Part shown: piece after piece, positions 57,506 to 64,000 of the stretch
How positions within the stretch are numbered: the stretch's first letter is position 1
How the letters are laid out: each line of letters opens with the position of its first letter
Origin: Limiplasma sp048370855
GTDB taxonomy: Bacteria; Bacillota; Clostridia; Christensenellales; Aristaeellaceae
Assembly: GCA_048370855.1 (NCBI GenBank)
Contig: DBGEOK010000067.1
Location: 1 to 64,000, forward strand
DNA length: 64,000 bases
Reading direction: 5' to 3'
Notes under the pieces: model-generated
What the model saw: the letters and a program-made list of their open reading frames with translations, nothing else
Databases searched by the model: none
What the model was told of the DNA's origin: nothing
Position numbers and translations under genes: made by a program

Positions 57506-59049
57506 GCGCCGATCTCTCCCTTACTGTCTTGCATGATGTAGCTCATGATGGCCTCCTGCGAGGCTTCCTCGGCCGAGAGCTCCGCGATGAGCCTGCCCTC
57601 GTTCATCACGTAAATGCGGTCGCACATACCCAAAATCTCCGGCAGCTCGGAGGAGATCATCAGGATGGACTTGCCCTGTTCGACCAGCTCGTTGATAATT
57701 TGATAAATTTCATATTTCGCGCCCACGTCAACGCCGCGGGTCGGTTCATCCATCAGCATAATATCCGGCTCGGCGAACATCCACTTGCCCACCAGCACCT
57801 TCTGCTGGTTGCCGCCGGAAAGGTTGCCCACTAGCTGCTCCACTGTGGGGGCCTTGATGCCCAGCTTTTCCTGGTATTCCTTGGCTCGGTTCAGCTCCAG
57901 GTCCTTGTCCAGAATGCCGTGCTCCGAAATAAATTGAGGCCGGGCCAGCGTGATATTGTGCTTGATGCTGTTGGAAATGATGAGGCCGTTCCCCTTGCGG
58001 TCCTCGCTGACGTAGGCGAAGCCATGCTCGATGGCCTGCGGGATGCTGTGAAGGTACAGAGGCTCGCCGTCCTTATATAGCTCGCCGGAGATATTCGACC
58101 CGTAGGCCCTGCCAAAAATGGACATGGCAAGCTCCGTGCGCCCCGCGCCGATCAGCCCGGCGATGCCGACTACCTCGCCCTTATGAACCTTCAGGCTGAC
58201 ATGATCCACCACCCTTTTTTCGCTGTACAGAGGATGATAAACCGTCCAATCCCTTACCTCCAGGGCGACCTCCCCGATATGGTGCTCGCGCGCCGGGAAC
58301 CGGCTGGTCATCTCCCGGCCGACCATGCCCTTGATGATGCGCTCCTCGGTGATATCGTCCGACGCGCTGTCCAGCGTTTCAATGCTCTGGCCGTCGCGGA
58401 TGACGGTGATCTGATCGGCGCAATATGCAATTTCATTCAGCTTATGAGAAATCATGATGCTGGTAATGCCCTTTTCCCGCTTAAAGGCGATCAAAAGATC
58501 CAGCAGCTTTTTGGCGTCGCTTTCGTTGAGCGAGGAGGTTGGCTCGTCCAGAATCAGCAGCTTCACGTTCTTGGCCAGCGCCTTGGCGATTTCGGCAAGC
58601 TGCTGCTTGCCCATGCCGATATCCTTAACCAGCGTGCGCGGGTTTTCATGCAGGCCGACCATCTCCATATAGCGCTCCGCCTGCTGGTACGTCTTGTCCC
58701 AGTTGACGATGCCGTGCCGCGCCTGCTCGTTTCCCAAAAACATGTTTTCAGCGATGCTCAGATAGGGAACCAGAGCCAGCTCCTGATGAATAATGACGAT
58801 ACCAAGCCTTTCGCTGTCCTTGATGGATTTGAAGCGGCAGGCGCGGCCCTGATAAATGATATCCCCCTCATAGGTACCATAGGGATAAATCCCGCTCAGC
58901 ACGTTCATCAGCGTGGATTTTCCCGCGCCGTTTTCCCCGCAGATCGCGTGGATTTCCCCCTCCTCGACCTCGATATTGACCCGGTCGAGCGCTTTGACGC
59001 CCGGGAATGTCTTGGTGATGTTCTGCATTTTGAGGATCGTGTTGCCCAA
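57502..59049 (-). CDS. mmsA: Multiple monosaccharide ABC transporter ATPase (duplicated)
   Basis: 515 residues made of two ATPase halves, the CUT2 layout. The first half has Walker A GENGAGKSTLMNVLSG, Walker B LLILDEPTSSLNE and a degenerate signature (DIGMGKQQLAEIAKAL). The second has GLIGAGRTELAMSIFG as a degenerate Walker A, signature LSGGNQQKVLVGKWM and Walker B IMLMDEPTRGVD. I take TTG at 59049 (MGNTILKMQNITKTFPGV) because GGGAGG lies four bases ahead; ATG at 59028 would cut the first strand. It lies 86 bases after the receptor gene. Confidence 0.94.
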   Translation of the reverse strand: MGNTILKMQNITKTFPGVKALDRVNIEVEEGEIHAICGENGAGKSTLMNVLSGIYPYGTYEGDIIYQGRACRFKSIKDSERLGIVIIHQELALVPYLSIAENMFLGNEQARHGIVNWDKTYQQAERYMEMVGLHENPRTLVKDIGMGKQQLAEIAKALAKNVKLLILDEPTSSLNESDAKKLLDLLIAFKREKGITSIMISHKLNEIAYCADQITVIRDGQSIETLDSASDDITEERIIKGMVGREMTSRFPAREHHIGEVALEVRDWTVYHPLYSEKRVVDHVSLKVHKGEVVGIAGLIGAGRTELAMSIFGRAYGSNISGELYKDGEPLYLHSIPQAIEHGFAYVSEDRKGNGLIISNSIKHNITLARPQFISEHGILDKDLELNRAKEYQEKLGIKAPTVEQLVGNLSGGNQQKVLVGKWMFAEPDIMLMDEPTRGVDVGAKYEIYQIINELVEQGKSILMISSELPEILGMCDRIYVMNEGRLIAELSAEEASQEAIMSYIMQDSKGEIGA

Positions 59050-59134
59050 GGAACCTCCCTCCCGAGTCTGGAACAGGGAGGCGGGCAAGGCCCGCCTCCC
59101 CGCCGGTTATTGTGGCGTATGCCGCGAATCCGGA

Positions 59135-60184
59135 TCAGTCGGCCAGCTGCTCCGCGGTATAGTAGCCGCTGTCGATCAAGAGCTCCTGATAGTTGCCCGC
59201 GTCCGCGAACACAGGGGTGCACAGGAAGCTGGGAACCTCGAATACGTTGTTGTCGTACACGTTGTTGGTCTCAGGGGTCTCGCCGTTCATGATAGAGGTT
59301 ACCATCTTCACGGTCTGCGCCGCCAGGGTGCGGGTATCCTTGAACACGGACATGGCCTGGAGGCCCTTAATCATGTTCTTGGTGTTGGCGATGTCGCAGT
59401 CCTGGCCGGTGATGACCGGGTACGCGTCGCCCTCGAAGCCCGCGTTCACCAGGCTGTTGGTTACGCCCAGGGCGGTGGAGTCGTTGGAGCACATCACCAT
59501 GTCCAGCTTCGTGCCGTCGCTGTAGTAGGCGGCGATCAGGTTATCCATGCGGGCCTGGGCCTTTTCAGACGACCAGCTCGGCGTGGCGATGGTTTCAAAA
59601 TCGGTCTGGCCGCTCTTGCAAACCAGCTTGCCACTGTCCAGGTAGGGCTTGAGCACGTCATACGCGCCGCTGAAGAAGAAGCGCGCGTTGTTGTCGTCCG
59701 CGGAGCCGCCGAAGAACTCGATGTTGAAGGGGCCCTCCGCGTTGTCCAGGTCGAAGCGGTCCTTGAGGTAGGTGCCCTGAATGGTGCCCACGGCGTAGTT
59801 GTCAAACGTGGTGTAGTAGCTGATGGCGTCGGTATCCATGAGCAGCCGGTCGTAAGCGATGACGGGGATTCCGGCTTCCTTGGCCTGCGCAAGCACCGTG
59901 CCCAGCGCGCTGCCGTCGATGGAGGCCACCACCAGCAGCTTGCACTCGTTGAGGATCATGTTTTCAAGCTGGCTGACCTGCGTGGCCACCTCGTTGTTGG
60001 CGTACTGGAGATCGACCTCGAAGCCGGCGGCTTCCAGCTCCTTTTTCATGTTCTCGCCGTCCTGGTTCCAACGCTGGAGGCTCTGGGTAGGCATCGCAAC
60101 GCCGACCTTTCCCTCCGCCAGCGCCGCGCCCGCAAGGGACAGCGTCAGCACAAGAGCCAACAGAACCGCAATCGTCTTTTTCAT
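59135..60184 (-). CDS. chvE: ChvE-like multiple monosaccharide-binding protein
   Basis: 349 residues. Signal peptide TIAVLLALVLTLSLAGAALA, then a periplasmic-type sugar-binding fold: VGVAMPTQSLQRWNQDGENM, LLVVASIDGSALG, VIAYDRLLMDTDAISYYTTFDN and FFGGSADDNNARFFFSGA. The RWNQDG and YDRLL segments are of the ChvE/xylose-binding group. No lipobox Cys. ATG at 60184 with AAGGAG 11 bases upstream. First gene of the importer operon, with a LacI-type operator in its 5' leader. Confidence 0.94.
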   Translation of the reverse strand: MKKTIAVLLALVLTLSLAGAALAEGKVGVAMPTQSLQRWNQDGENMKKELEAAGFEVDLQYANNEVATQVSQLENMILNECKLLVVASIDGSALGTVLAQAKEAGIPVIAYDRLLMDTDAISYYTTFDNYAVGTIQGTYLKDRFDLDNAEGPFNIEFFGGSADDNNARFFFSGAYDVLKPYLDSGKLVCKSGQTDFETIATPSWSSEKAQARMDNLIAAYYSDGTKLDMVMCSNDSTALGVTNSLVNAGFEGDAYPVITGQDCDIANTKNMIKGLQAMSVFKDTRTLAAQTVKMVTSIMNGETPETNNVYDNNVFEVPSFLCTPVFADAGNYQELLIDSGYYTAEQLAD

Positions 60185-60273
60185 CCTAAAATCCACTCCT
60201 TTTTATTTTTAGGCCTTTCTCCGAAGGCCTGAAAAACGGTGCGCAAACAAAGGGCTTTTCGTCCGCCCTTTTA

Positions 60274-60287
60274 TGTGCTCGAGCACA
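60274..60287. promoter_or_regulatory. LacI-family operator in the chvE operon leader
   Basis: TGTGCTCGAGCACA, a perfect 14-base palindrome with central CG, about 45 bases downstream of the -10 of the chvE promoter. The same site recurs at 62699-62712. The LacI regulator gene lies 300 bases away. Confidence 0.85.
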
Positions 60288-60331
60288 CTTTGGTCAACTA
60301 TCTTTCGTTCCCATTCCCGTTGTCAACACCC

Positions 60332-60359
60332 ATTATAACCAGATATTTGCATTTGTCAA
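60332..60359 (-). promoter_or_regulatory. Promoter of the chvE-mmsA-mmsB operon
   Basis: On the minus strand TTGACA (60354-60359), 16 bases, TATAAT (60332-60337). A second TTGACA-like hexamer lies nearer the operator. Confidence 0.85.
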
Positions 60360-60520
60360 TAGCGCACAAAGAATTTTTTATATTTACAGCGTTATGTTCA
60401 TAATGCTTTTAATAGGATGGAGATTTCCATGCGAACGCGGACAAATCCAACAAAGACAATCCATTGCGCATTTTCCCACGTCGGCGCTGTTTACGCCAAA
60501 ACAAGCGTTTTCAGGATTCC

Positions 60521-60549
60521 TTGACTTTTGGCGCGCTTCGACCTATGAT
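60521..60549 (+). promoter_or_regulatory. Promoter of the lacI-type regulator gene
   Basis: TTGACT (60521-60526), 17 bases, TATGAT (60544-60549), 41 bases before the start. No copy of the palindromic operator overlaps it. Confidence 0.8.
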
Positions 60550-60590
60550 GCTCTCGCCGCTTACTTTGTTTGGAAAGGAATCCATACGCA

Positions 60591-61607
60591 ATGACCATTA
60601 AGGAAATCGCCCGAATTTGCGGAGTCAGCCGGGGAACGGTGGACCGCGTGCTCAACAAGCGGGGGCGCGTGAAGCCGGAAACCGAGGCCCTGATTATGAA
60701 AACTATTGAAAGCCTTGGCTACACCAAGAATATCGTGGGTCGCGCCCTCACGGTCAGGCGAACCGCGCCCGTCATCGGCGCAATCCTTTGCAGCGACGGC
60801 AACCCCTTCTTTGACGATGTCATTCTGGGGCTGCGAAAGGCGGAGGCGGAGCTGCAGGATTACGGCGCGACGGTCCTGCTGCGAACCATGCGCGGCTACG
60901 AGGTGCAAAAGCAGCTTGCCCTGATCGATTCGGTTGCGGAGCAGATCACGGCGCTGGTCATACAGCCGATCAACGACCCCCGCGTCGAGGCGCGCCTTTG
61001 CGAGCTGAAACGGGAGGGCATCCCGACGGTAACGGTCAACACGGATATTGAAAACAGTTGCCGCTGCTGCTATGTGGGCAGCGATTATGAAACGGGCGGC
61101 GAAACCGCGGCCGGCCTGATGCGGCTGGTAACCAACGGCCGCGCGAGACTCGGCGTCATCACGGGCGTCGATACGCTGATGGGCCATGTGCTCAGGCTGC
61201 GGGGCTTTGAAAAGCATCTCCGGGAAATCTGCCCGCATATCGTCTTTCTGGACCGGGACAGCGCGATGGACGACCCGGAGCACGCGTACCTCGTAACGCG
61301 GCGGATGCTCGAGCGCCATCCCGACATGGACGCCCTTTTTGTGGTGGCGGCAGGGGCGTACGACGTTTGCCGCGCGGCGGTCGACGCCGGGCGGGAGTCC
61401 GCCCTGCGCGTCGTCGCCTATGACGACGTCCCTTCCACCAGGGAAATGATGCGCCGGGGCGTCATCCGCGCGGTCGTCTGCCAGCAGCCCGCCGAACAGG
61501 GATACCGGTCCGTGCGCGCCGCGTTTGATATGATCCTGTCCGGCGAGATGGCCGAGGATGAAAAAATCATCATGGAAAATCAAATCAAGATTGCCGAGAA
61601 CCTGTAA
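60591..61607 (+). CDS. LacI-family regulator of the monosaccharide/xylose regulon
   Basis: 338 residues. The N-terminal HTH is MTIKEIARICGVSRGTVDRVLNKRG with hinge VKPETEALIMKTIESLGY, followed by a periplasmic-binding-protein-type sugar domain (PVIGAILCSDGNPFFDDVILGLRKAEAE, YVGSDYETGGETAAGLM, VVAYDDVPSTREMM). The effector is likely a monosaccharide, by neighbours. ATG at 60591; the TTG at 60570 is too near the ribosome site AAAGG to serve. It lies between the importer and xylose isomerase, both of which carry the operator TGTGCTCGAGCAC. 34 bases separate it from the PAP2 gene. Confidence 0.93.
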   Translation: MTIKEIARICGVSRGTVDRVLNKRGRVKPETEALIMKTIESLGYTKNIVGRALTVRRTAPVIGAILCSDGNPFFDDVILGLRKAEAELQDYGATVLLRTMRGYEVQKQLALIDSVAEQITALVIQPINDPRVEARLCELKREGIPTVTVNTDIENSCRCCYVGSDYETGGETAAGLMRLVTNGRARLGVITGVDTLMGHVLRLRGFEKHLREICPHIVFLDRDSAMDDPEHAYLVTRRMLERHPDMDALFVVAAGAYDVCRAAVDAGRESALRVVAYDDVPSTREMMRRGVIRAVVCQQPAEQGYRSVRAAFDMILSGEMAEDEKIIMENQIKIAENL

Positions 61608-61641
61608 CGAGCGCAAGCATTCATCTGAGGAGGCGAGCCCC

Positions 61642-62613
61642 ATGGATATTCAGTACCTGCTCTGGCTTCAGGACCTGCGCGCCGCGACGGGCGGAGCGCT
61701 CGACGGCCTTTTTCTGGCGCTGAGCGGGCTGGGAGAGGCGGTCGTGCCGCTGCTGCTTGCCTGCGGCATCTACTGGTGCCTTGACAAGCGCACGGGCATC
61801 CGCTTGTTTTTTGCCTGCAACGTGGGCGACCTCCTCAACGGCGCGCTGAAGCTATCCTTCTGCGTATACCGGCCGTGGGTGCGGGACGCCCGCGTCCAGC
61901 CCGCGCGCGGCGCTCTCGGCGGCGCGACCGGCTACTCCTTCCCCAGCGGACATTCCAGCAAAGCGGTCTCCGCCTACGGCGAGCTGGCCGTTACAAACCG
62001 GAGGCGCAAGCCGCTGGCGGCCTGCCTGCTCGCGCTGGCGGCGCTTATACTCTTCTCTCGCAATTATCTGGGCGTGCATACTCCGCAGGATGTACTGGCT
62101 GGGGCCGCGGTGGGCGTAGCGGCGCTGTGCCTGGCGCGCGGGACGCTTCGCTGGGCGGACGGCGGCCCCCGCCGCGACCTCCTGGTTATGGCGGCTGGGC
62201 TGGCGCTGTGCGCGGCTGTCATCGCATACGCGGTGCTCAAGCCTTATCCGATGGATTATGTGAACGGCGTGCTTCTGGTCGATCCCGTCAAAATGCAGCC
62301 GGACGCCTTCAGCGCGGCCGGCGCGGTCGCCGGGCTTCTGTTGGGGTGGGTGTGGGAGCGGCGGCGCGTCCGCTTTGAAACGGCGGGAAGCGCCGTCGCC
62401 AAGCTAATCCGGTTTGCCTCCGGCGTTTTTTTGCTGATCCTTCTCTATTTTGTGGTACGGAAAGGGCTGATCGCCCTGGTTGGCCGCAATTGGGGCAATC
62501 TGCTGGGCGCCTTCCTGCCGGTTCTGTACGCCGTGGCTGTGCACCCGCTGCTGTTTACCCGCGCGGAAAGCCGACTGCACCGTCGCAGGGAAAACGCTCA
62601 GGCAGGGGTCTGA
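61642..62613 (+). CDS. PAP2-family membrane phosphatase
   Basis: 323 residues with about eight membrane helices. The three acid-phosphatase motifs are present: KLSFCVYRPWVRD (K-x6-RP), YSFPSGHSSKAV (PSGH) and SRNYLGVHTPQDVLAG (S-R-x5-H-x3-D). Such enzymes dephosphorylate membrane lipids, for example undecaprenyl diphosphate or phosphatidate. The C-terminal extension (from about 200) of four helices is longer than in minimal PAP2 enzymes. Start at 61642 behind GAGGAGGCGAG. Co-transcribed with the LacI regulator, although a functional link to sugar uptake is not obvious. Confidence 0.93.
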   Translation: MDIQYLLWLQDLRAATGGALDGLFLALSGLGEAVVPLLLACGIYWCLDKRTGIRLFFACNVGDLLNGALKLSFCVYRPWVRDARVQPARGALGGATGYSFPSGHSSKAVSAYGELAVTNRRRKPLAACLLALAALILFSRNYLGVHTPQDVLAGAAVGVAALCLARGTLRWADGGPRRDLLVMAAGLALCAAVIAYAVLKPYPMDYVNGVLLVDPVKMQPDAFSAAGAVAGLLLGWVWERRRVRFETAGSAVAKLIRFASGVFLLILLYFVVRKGLIALVGRNWGNLLGAFLPVLYAVAVHPLLFTRAESRLHRRRENAQAGV

Positions 62614-62654
62614 AACGCGTGATAACGCGGGGAACGCGGCGTGTTTTTTCTTCG

Positions 62655-62683
62655 TTGACAAATGCAGCCGGAGACGCTATAAT
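62655..62683 (+). promoter_or_regulatory. Consensus sigma-A promoter of xylA
   Basis: TTGACA (62655-62660), exactly 17 bases, TATAAT (62678-62683): a perfect consensus. The operator at 62699-62712 lies at about +8 to +21. Confidence 0.92.
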
Positions 62684-62698
62684 AAAAGCATGTAAAAA

Positions 62699-62712
62699 TG
62701 TGCTCGAGCACG
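62699..62712. promoter_or_regulatory. LacI-family operator downstream of the xylA promoter
   Basis: TGTGCTCGAGCACG, 13 of 14 bases equal to the chvE operator. Placed just after the transcription start, where bound repressor would block initiation from a consensus promoter. Confidence 0.85.
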
Positions 62713-62764
62713 CAACCAACATTTTACCAATCCATACATCCCCGGCGTGAAAGGAGCGTTTTCC

Positions 62765-64000
62765 ATGGCTGAAATCTTTCAACAACTCCCCAAGGTGACA
62801 TACGAGGGCCCGCACTCCAAAAAACCGCTGGCCTTCAAATACTATCAGCCCGACCGCCTGGTGATGGGCAAGCCGATGAAGGAGCACCTGCCCTTTGCCA
62901 TGGCGTGGTGGCACAACCTTTGCGCGACCGGCGTGGATATGTTCGGCGCGGGGCCGGCGGACAAAAGCTTCGGCGCCGTTCCCGGAACCATGGAGCATGC
63001 GCGCGCCAAGGTGGAGGCCGGTTTCGAGTTCATGCAAAAGCTGGGCCTTGAATACTTCTGCTTTCACGACGCGGATTTGGCGCCCGAGGCGGAAACCATT
63101 GCCGAGACGAACGCGCGCCTGGACGAAATCACCGACCTTATCAGGAAAAAAATGGCCGCTACCGGCATCAAGTGCCTCTGGGGCACCGCCAATATGTTTG
63201 GCAACCCCCGCTTTATGAACGGAGCCGGCTCCTCCAACAGCGTGGACGTGTTCTGCCATGCCGCCGCCCAGGTCAAAAAGGCCCTCGAATGCACCGTCAA
63301 GCTCGGCGGCAGGGGATATGTGTTCTGGGGCGGACGCGAGGGCTATGAAACGCTGCTGAACACCGATATGAAATTTGAACAGGAAAATATCGCCGCGCTG
63401 ATGCGAATGGCGGTTGAGTATGGCCGCTCCATCGGCTTCACGGGCGATTTCTTCATCGAACCCAAGCCAAAGGAGCCCATGAAGCACCAGTACGACTTTG
63501 ACGCCGCCACCGCCATTGGATTTCTGCGCCAATACGGGCTGGATCAGGACTTCAAGCTCAATATCGAGGCAAACCACGCCACGCTCGCGGGTCATACCTT
63601 CCAGCATGATCTTCGCGTTTCCGCCATCAACGGCATGCTCGGCTCCATCGACGCCAACCAGGGAGATTACCTGCTGGGCTGGGATACGGACCAGTTCCCC
63701 TCCAACGTTTACGAAACCACCCTTTGCATGTACGAGGTCCTTAAAGCCGGCGGACTGCAAAACGGCGGCTTTAACTTTGACGCCAAAAACCGCCGCCCCT
63801 CCTATACGTTGGAGGACATGTTCCTGGGTTATATCCTGGGAATGGATACCTTTGCGCTGGGCCTTATCAAGGCCGCGGAGCTCATCGAGGACGGTCGTGT
63901 GGACGCCTTTGTCAAGGAGCGCTACGCGTCCTATTCCGACACCGCCATCGGCAGGAAAATACGCTCCGGAAACGCTACCCTGGAGGAATGCGCGGCGGTC
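62765..64000 (+). CDS. xylA: Xylose isomerase (cut by the window end)
   Basis: Converts xylose to xylulose in the cytoplasm. 412 codons are inside the window; the family has about 440, so only the last ~25-30 residues are missing. Key residues seen: catalytic His/Asp in FCFHDADLAPEAETI, IEPKPKEPMKHQYDFD with metal-binding Glu and catalytic Lys, EANHATLAGHTFQHDL, GSIDANQGDYLLGWDTDQFP and NFDAKNRRPS for the metal ligands. It is the long type II enzyme (N-terminal MAEIFQQLPKVTYEGPHSKK). ATG at 62765 after AAAGGAGCGTTTTCC. Confidence 0.97.
   Translation, partial: MAEIFQQLPKVTYEGPHSKKPLAFKYYQPDRLVMGKPMKEHLPFAMAWWHNLCATGVDMFGAGPADKSFGAVPGTMEHARAKVEAGFEFMQKLGLEYFCFHDADLAPEAETIAETNARLDEITDLIRKKMAATGIKCLWGTANMFGNPRFMNGAGSSNSVDVFCHAAAQVKKALECTVKLGGRGYVFWGGREGYETLLNTDMKFEQENIAALMRMAVEYGRSIGFTGDFFIEPKPKEPMKHQYDFDAATAIGFLRQYGLDQDFKLNIEANHATLAGHTFQHDLRVSAINGMLGSIDANQGDYLLGWDTDQFPSNVYETTLCMYEVLKAGGLQNGGFNFDAKNRRPSYTLEDMFLGYILGMDTFALGLIKAAELIEDGRVDAFVKERYASYSDTAIGRKIRSGNATLEECAAV

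Noticed and set aside
56123..57541. 472-residue plus-strand open frame
   Set aside because: It is antisense to mmsB, His/Arg/Gln-rich, and has no ribosome site; the opposite frame has full family motifs.
58913..60232. 439-residue plus-strand open frame
   Set aside because: Antisense to mmsA and chvE, whose motifs and ribosome sites are clear; Val/Gly/His-rich shadow.
60561..61643. 360-residue minus-strand open frame
   Set aside because: Antisense to the LacI-family regulator; no ribosome site or domain.
62555..63760. 401-residue minus-strand open frame
   Set aside because: Antisense to xylA, whose catalytic motifs are complete on the other strand.

Overview
The window looks like chromosome from an anaerobic, fairly GC-rich Firmicute of the Clostridia (perhaps the Christensenellales/Oscillospirales side; this is inference). 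The basis is strong AAGGAGG ribosome sites, sigma-A promoters of the TTGACA-17-TATAAT type, ferredoxin-dependent 2-oxoacid oxidoreductase, a membrane pyrophosphatase, several ferredoxin/flavodoxin proteins, an ECF transporter module followed by truA, and a YesM/YesN two-component pair. I see no IS element, prophage, CRISPR array or rRNA. Two tRNA genes (initiator and elongator Met) lie near 14.9-15.05 kb.

Layout. 0-6 kb: a small XRE regulator, then a minus-strand operon (phosphodiester glycosidase, divergent Lgt, Ogt methyltransferase, pyruvate kinase with extra PEP-type domain, AraC/GyrI regulator). 6.4-11.7 kb: flavodoxin, stand-alone riboflavin kinase, EcfA1-EcfA2-EcfT, TruA, DegV. 12-15 kb: an ArsR-linked ferredoxin/nitroreductase operon, a 76-aa orphan and the tRNA unit. 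15.5-20.2 kb: one long minus-strand run with a PNPOx-like ferredoxin protein, a betaine/choline-type ABC importer whose permease is fused to its binding protein, and a zinc macrodomain plus SirTM sirtuin. 20.7-26.6 kb: a diguanylate cyclase, an orphan KdpDE pair and HppA pyrophosphatase. 27-36.5 kb: a carbohydrate ABC locus with two catabolic genes, divergent from its YesM/YesN regulators.

36.6-46.6 kb: the most unusual region. Five co-oriented genes (TTG-started glycosyltransferase, large lipoprotein, four-helix membrane protein, tubulin/FtsZ-like protein with coiled coil, and a 1225-aa protein ending in an actin/Hsp70-type ATPase) follow one promoter. The last two genes overlap by ATGA. I read this as an envelope-linked system pairing a tubulin-like and an actin-like nucleotidase; its function is unknown.

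46.9-56.1 kb: a lipase-like hydrolase, archaeal-type phosphoglycerate mutase, a secreted Cys/His protein, a VorDBAC-type oxidoreductase operon with an odd alpha-subunit tail, a MATE exporter and a beta-lactamase-fold hydrolase. 56.2-64 kb: a pentose/monosaccharide regulon of ChvE-MmsA-MmsB importer, LacI-family regulator, PAP2 phosphatase and xylose isomerase (cut by the window end). The importer and xylA promoters share the palindrome TGTGCTCGAGCAC(A/G).

A degenerate, modular intergenic repeat family (modules in the order A then B) occupies several gene ends, mostly convergent gaps at 11.8-12.2, 15.2-15.4, 26.7-27.05 and 47.8 kb, plus the divergent gap at 6 kb.
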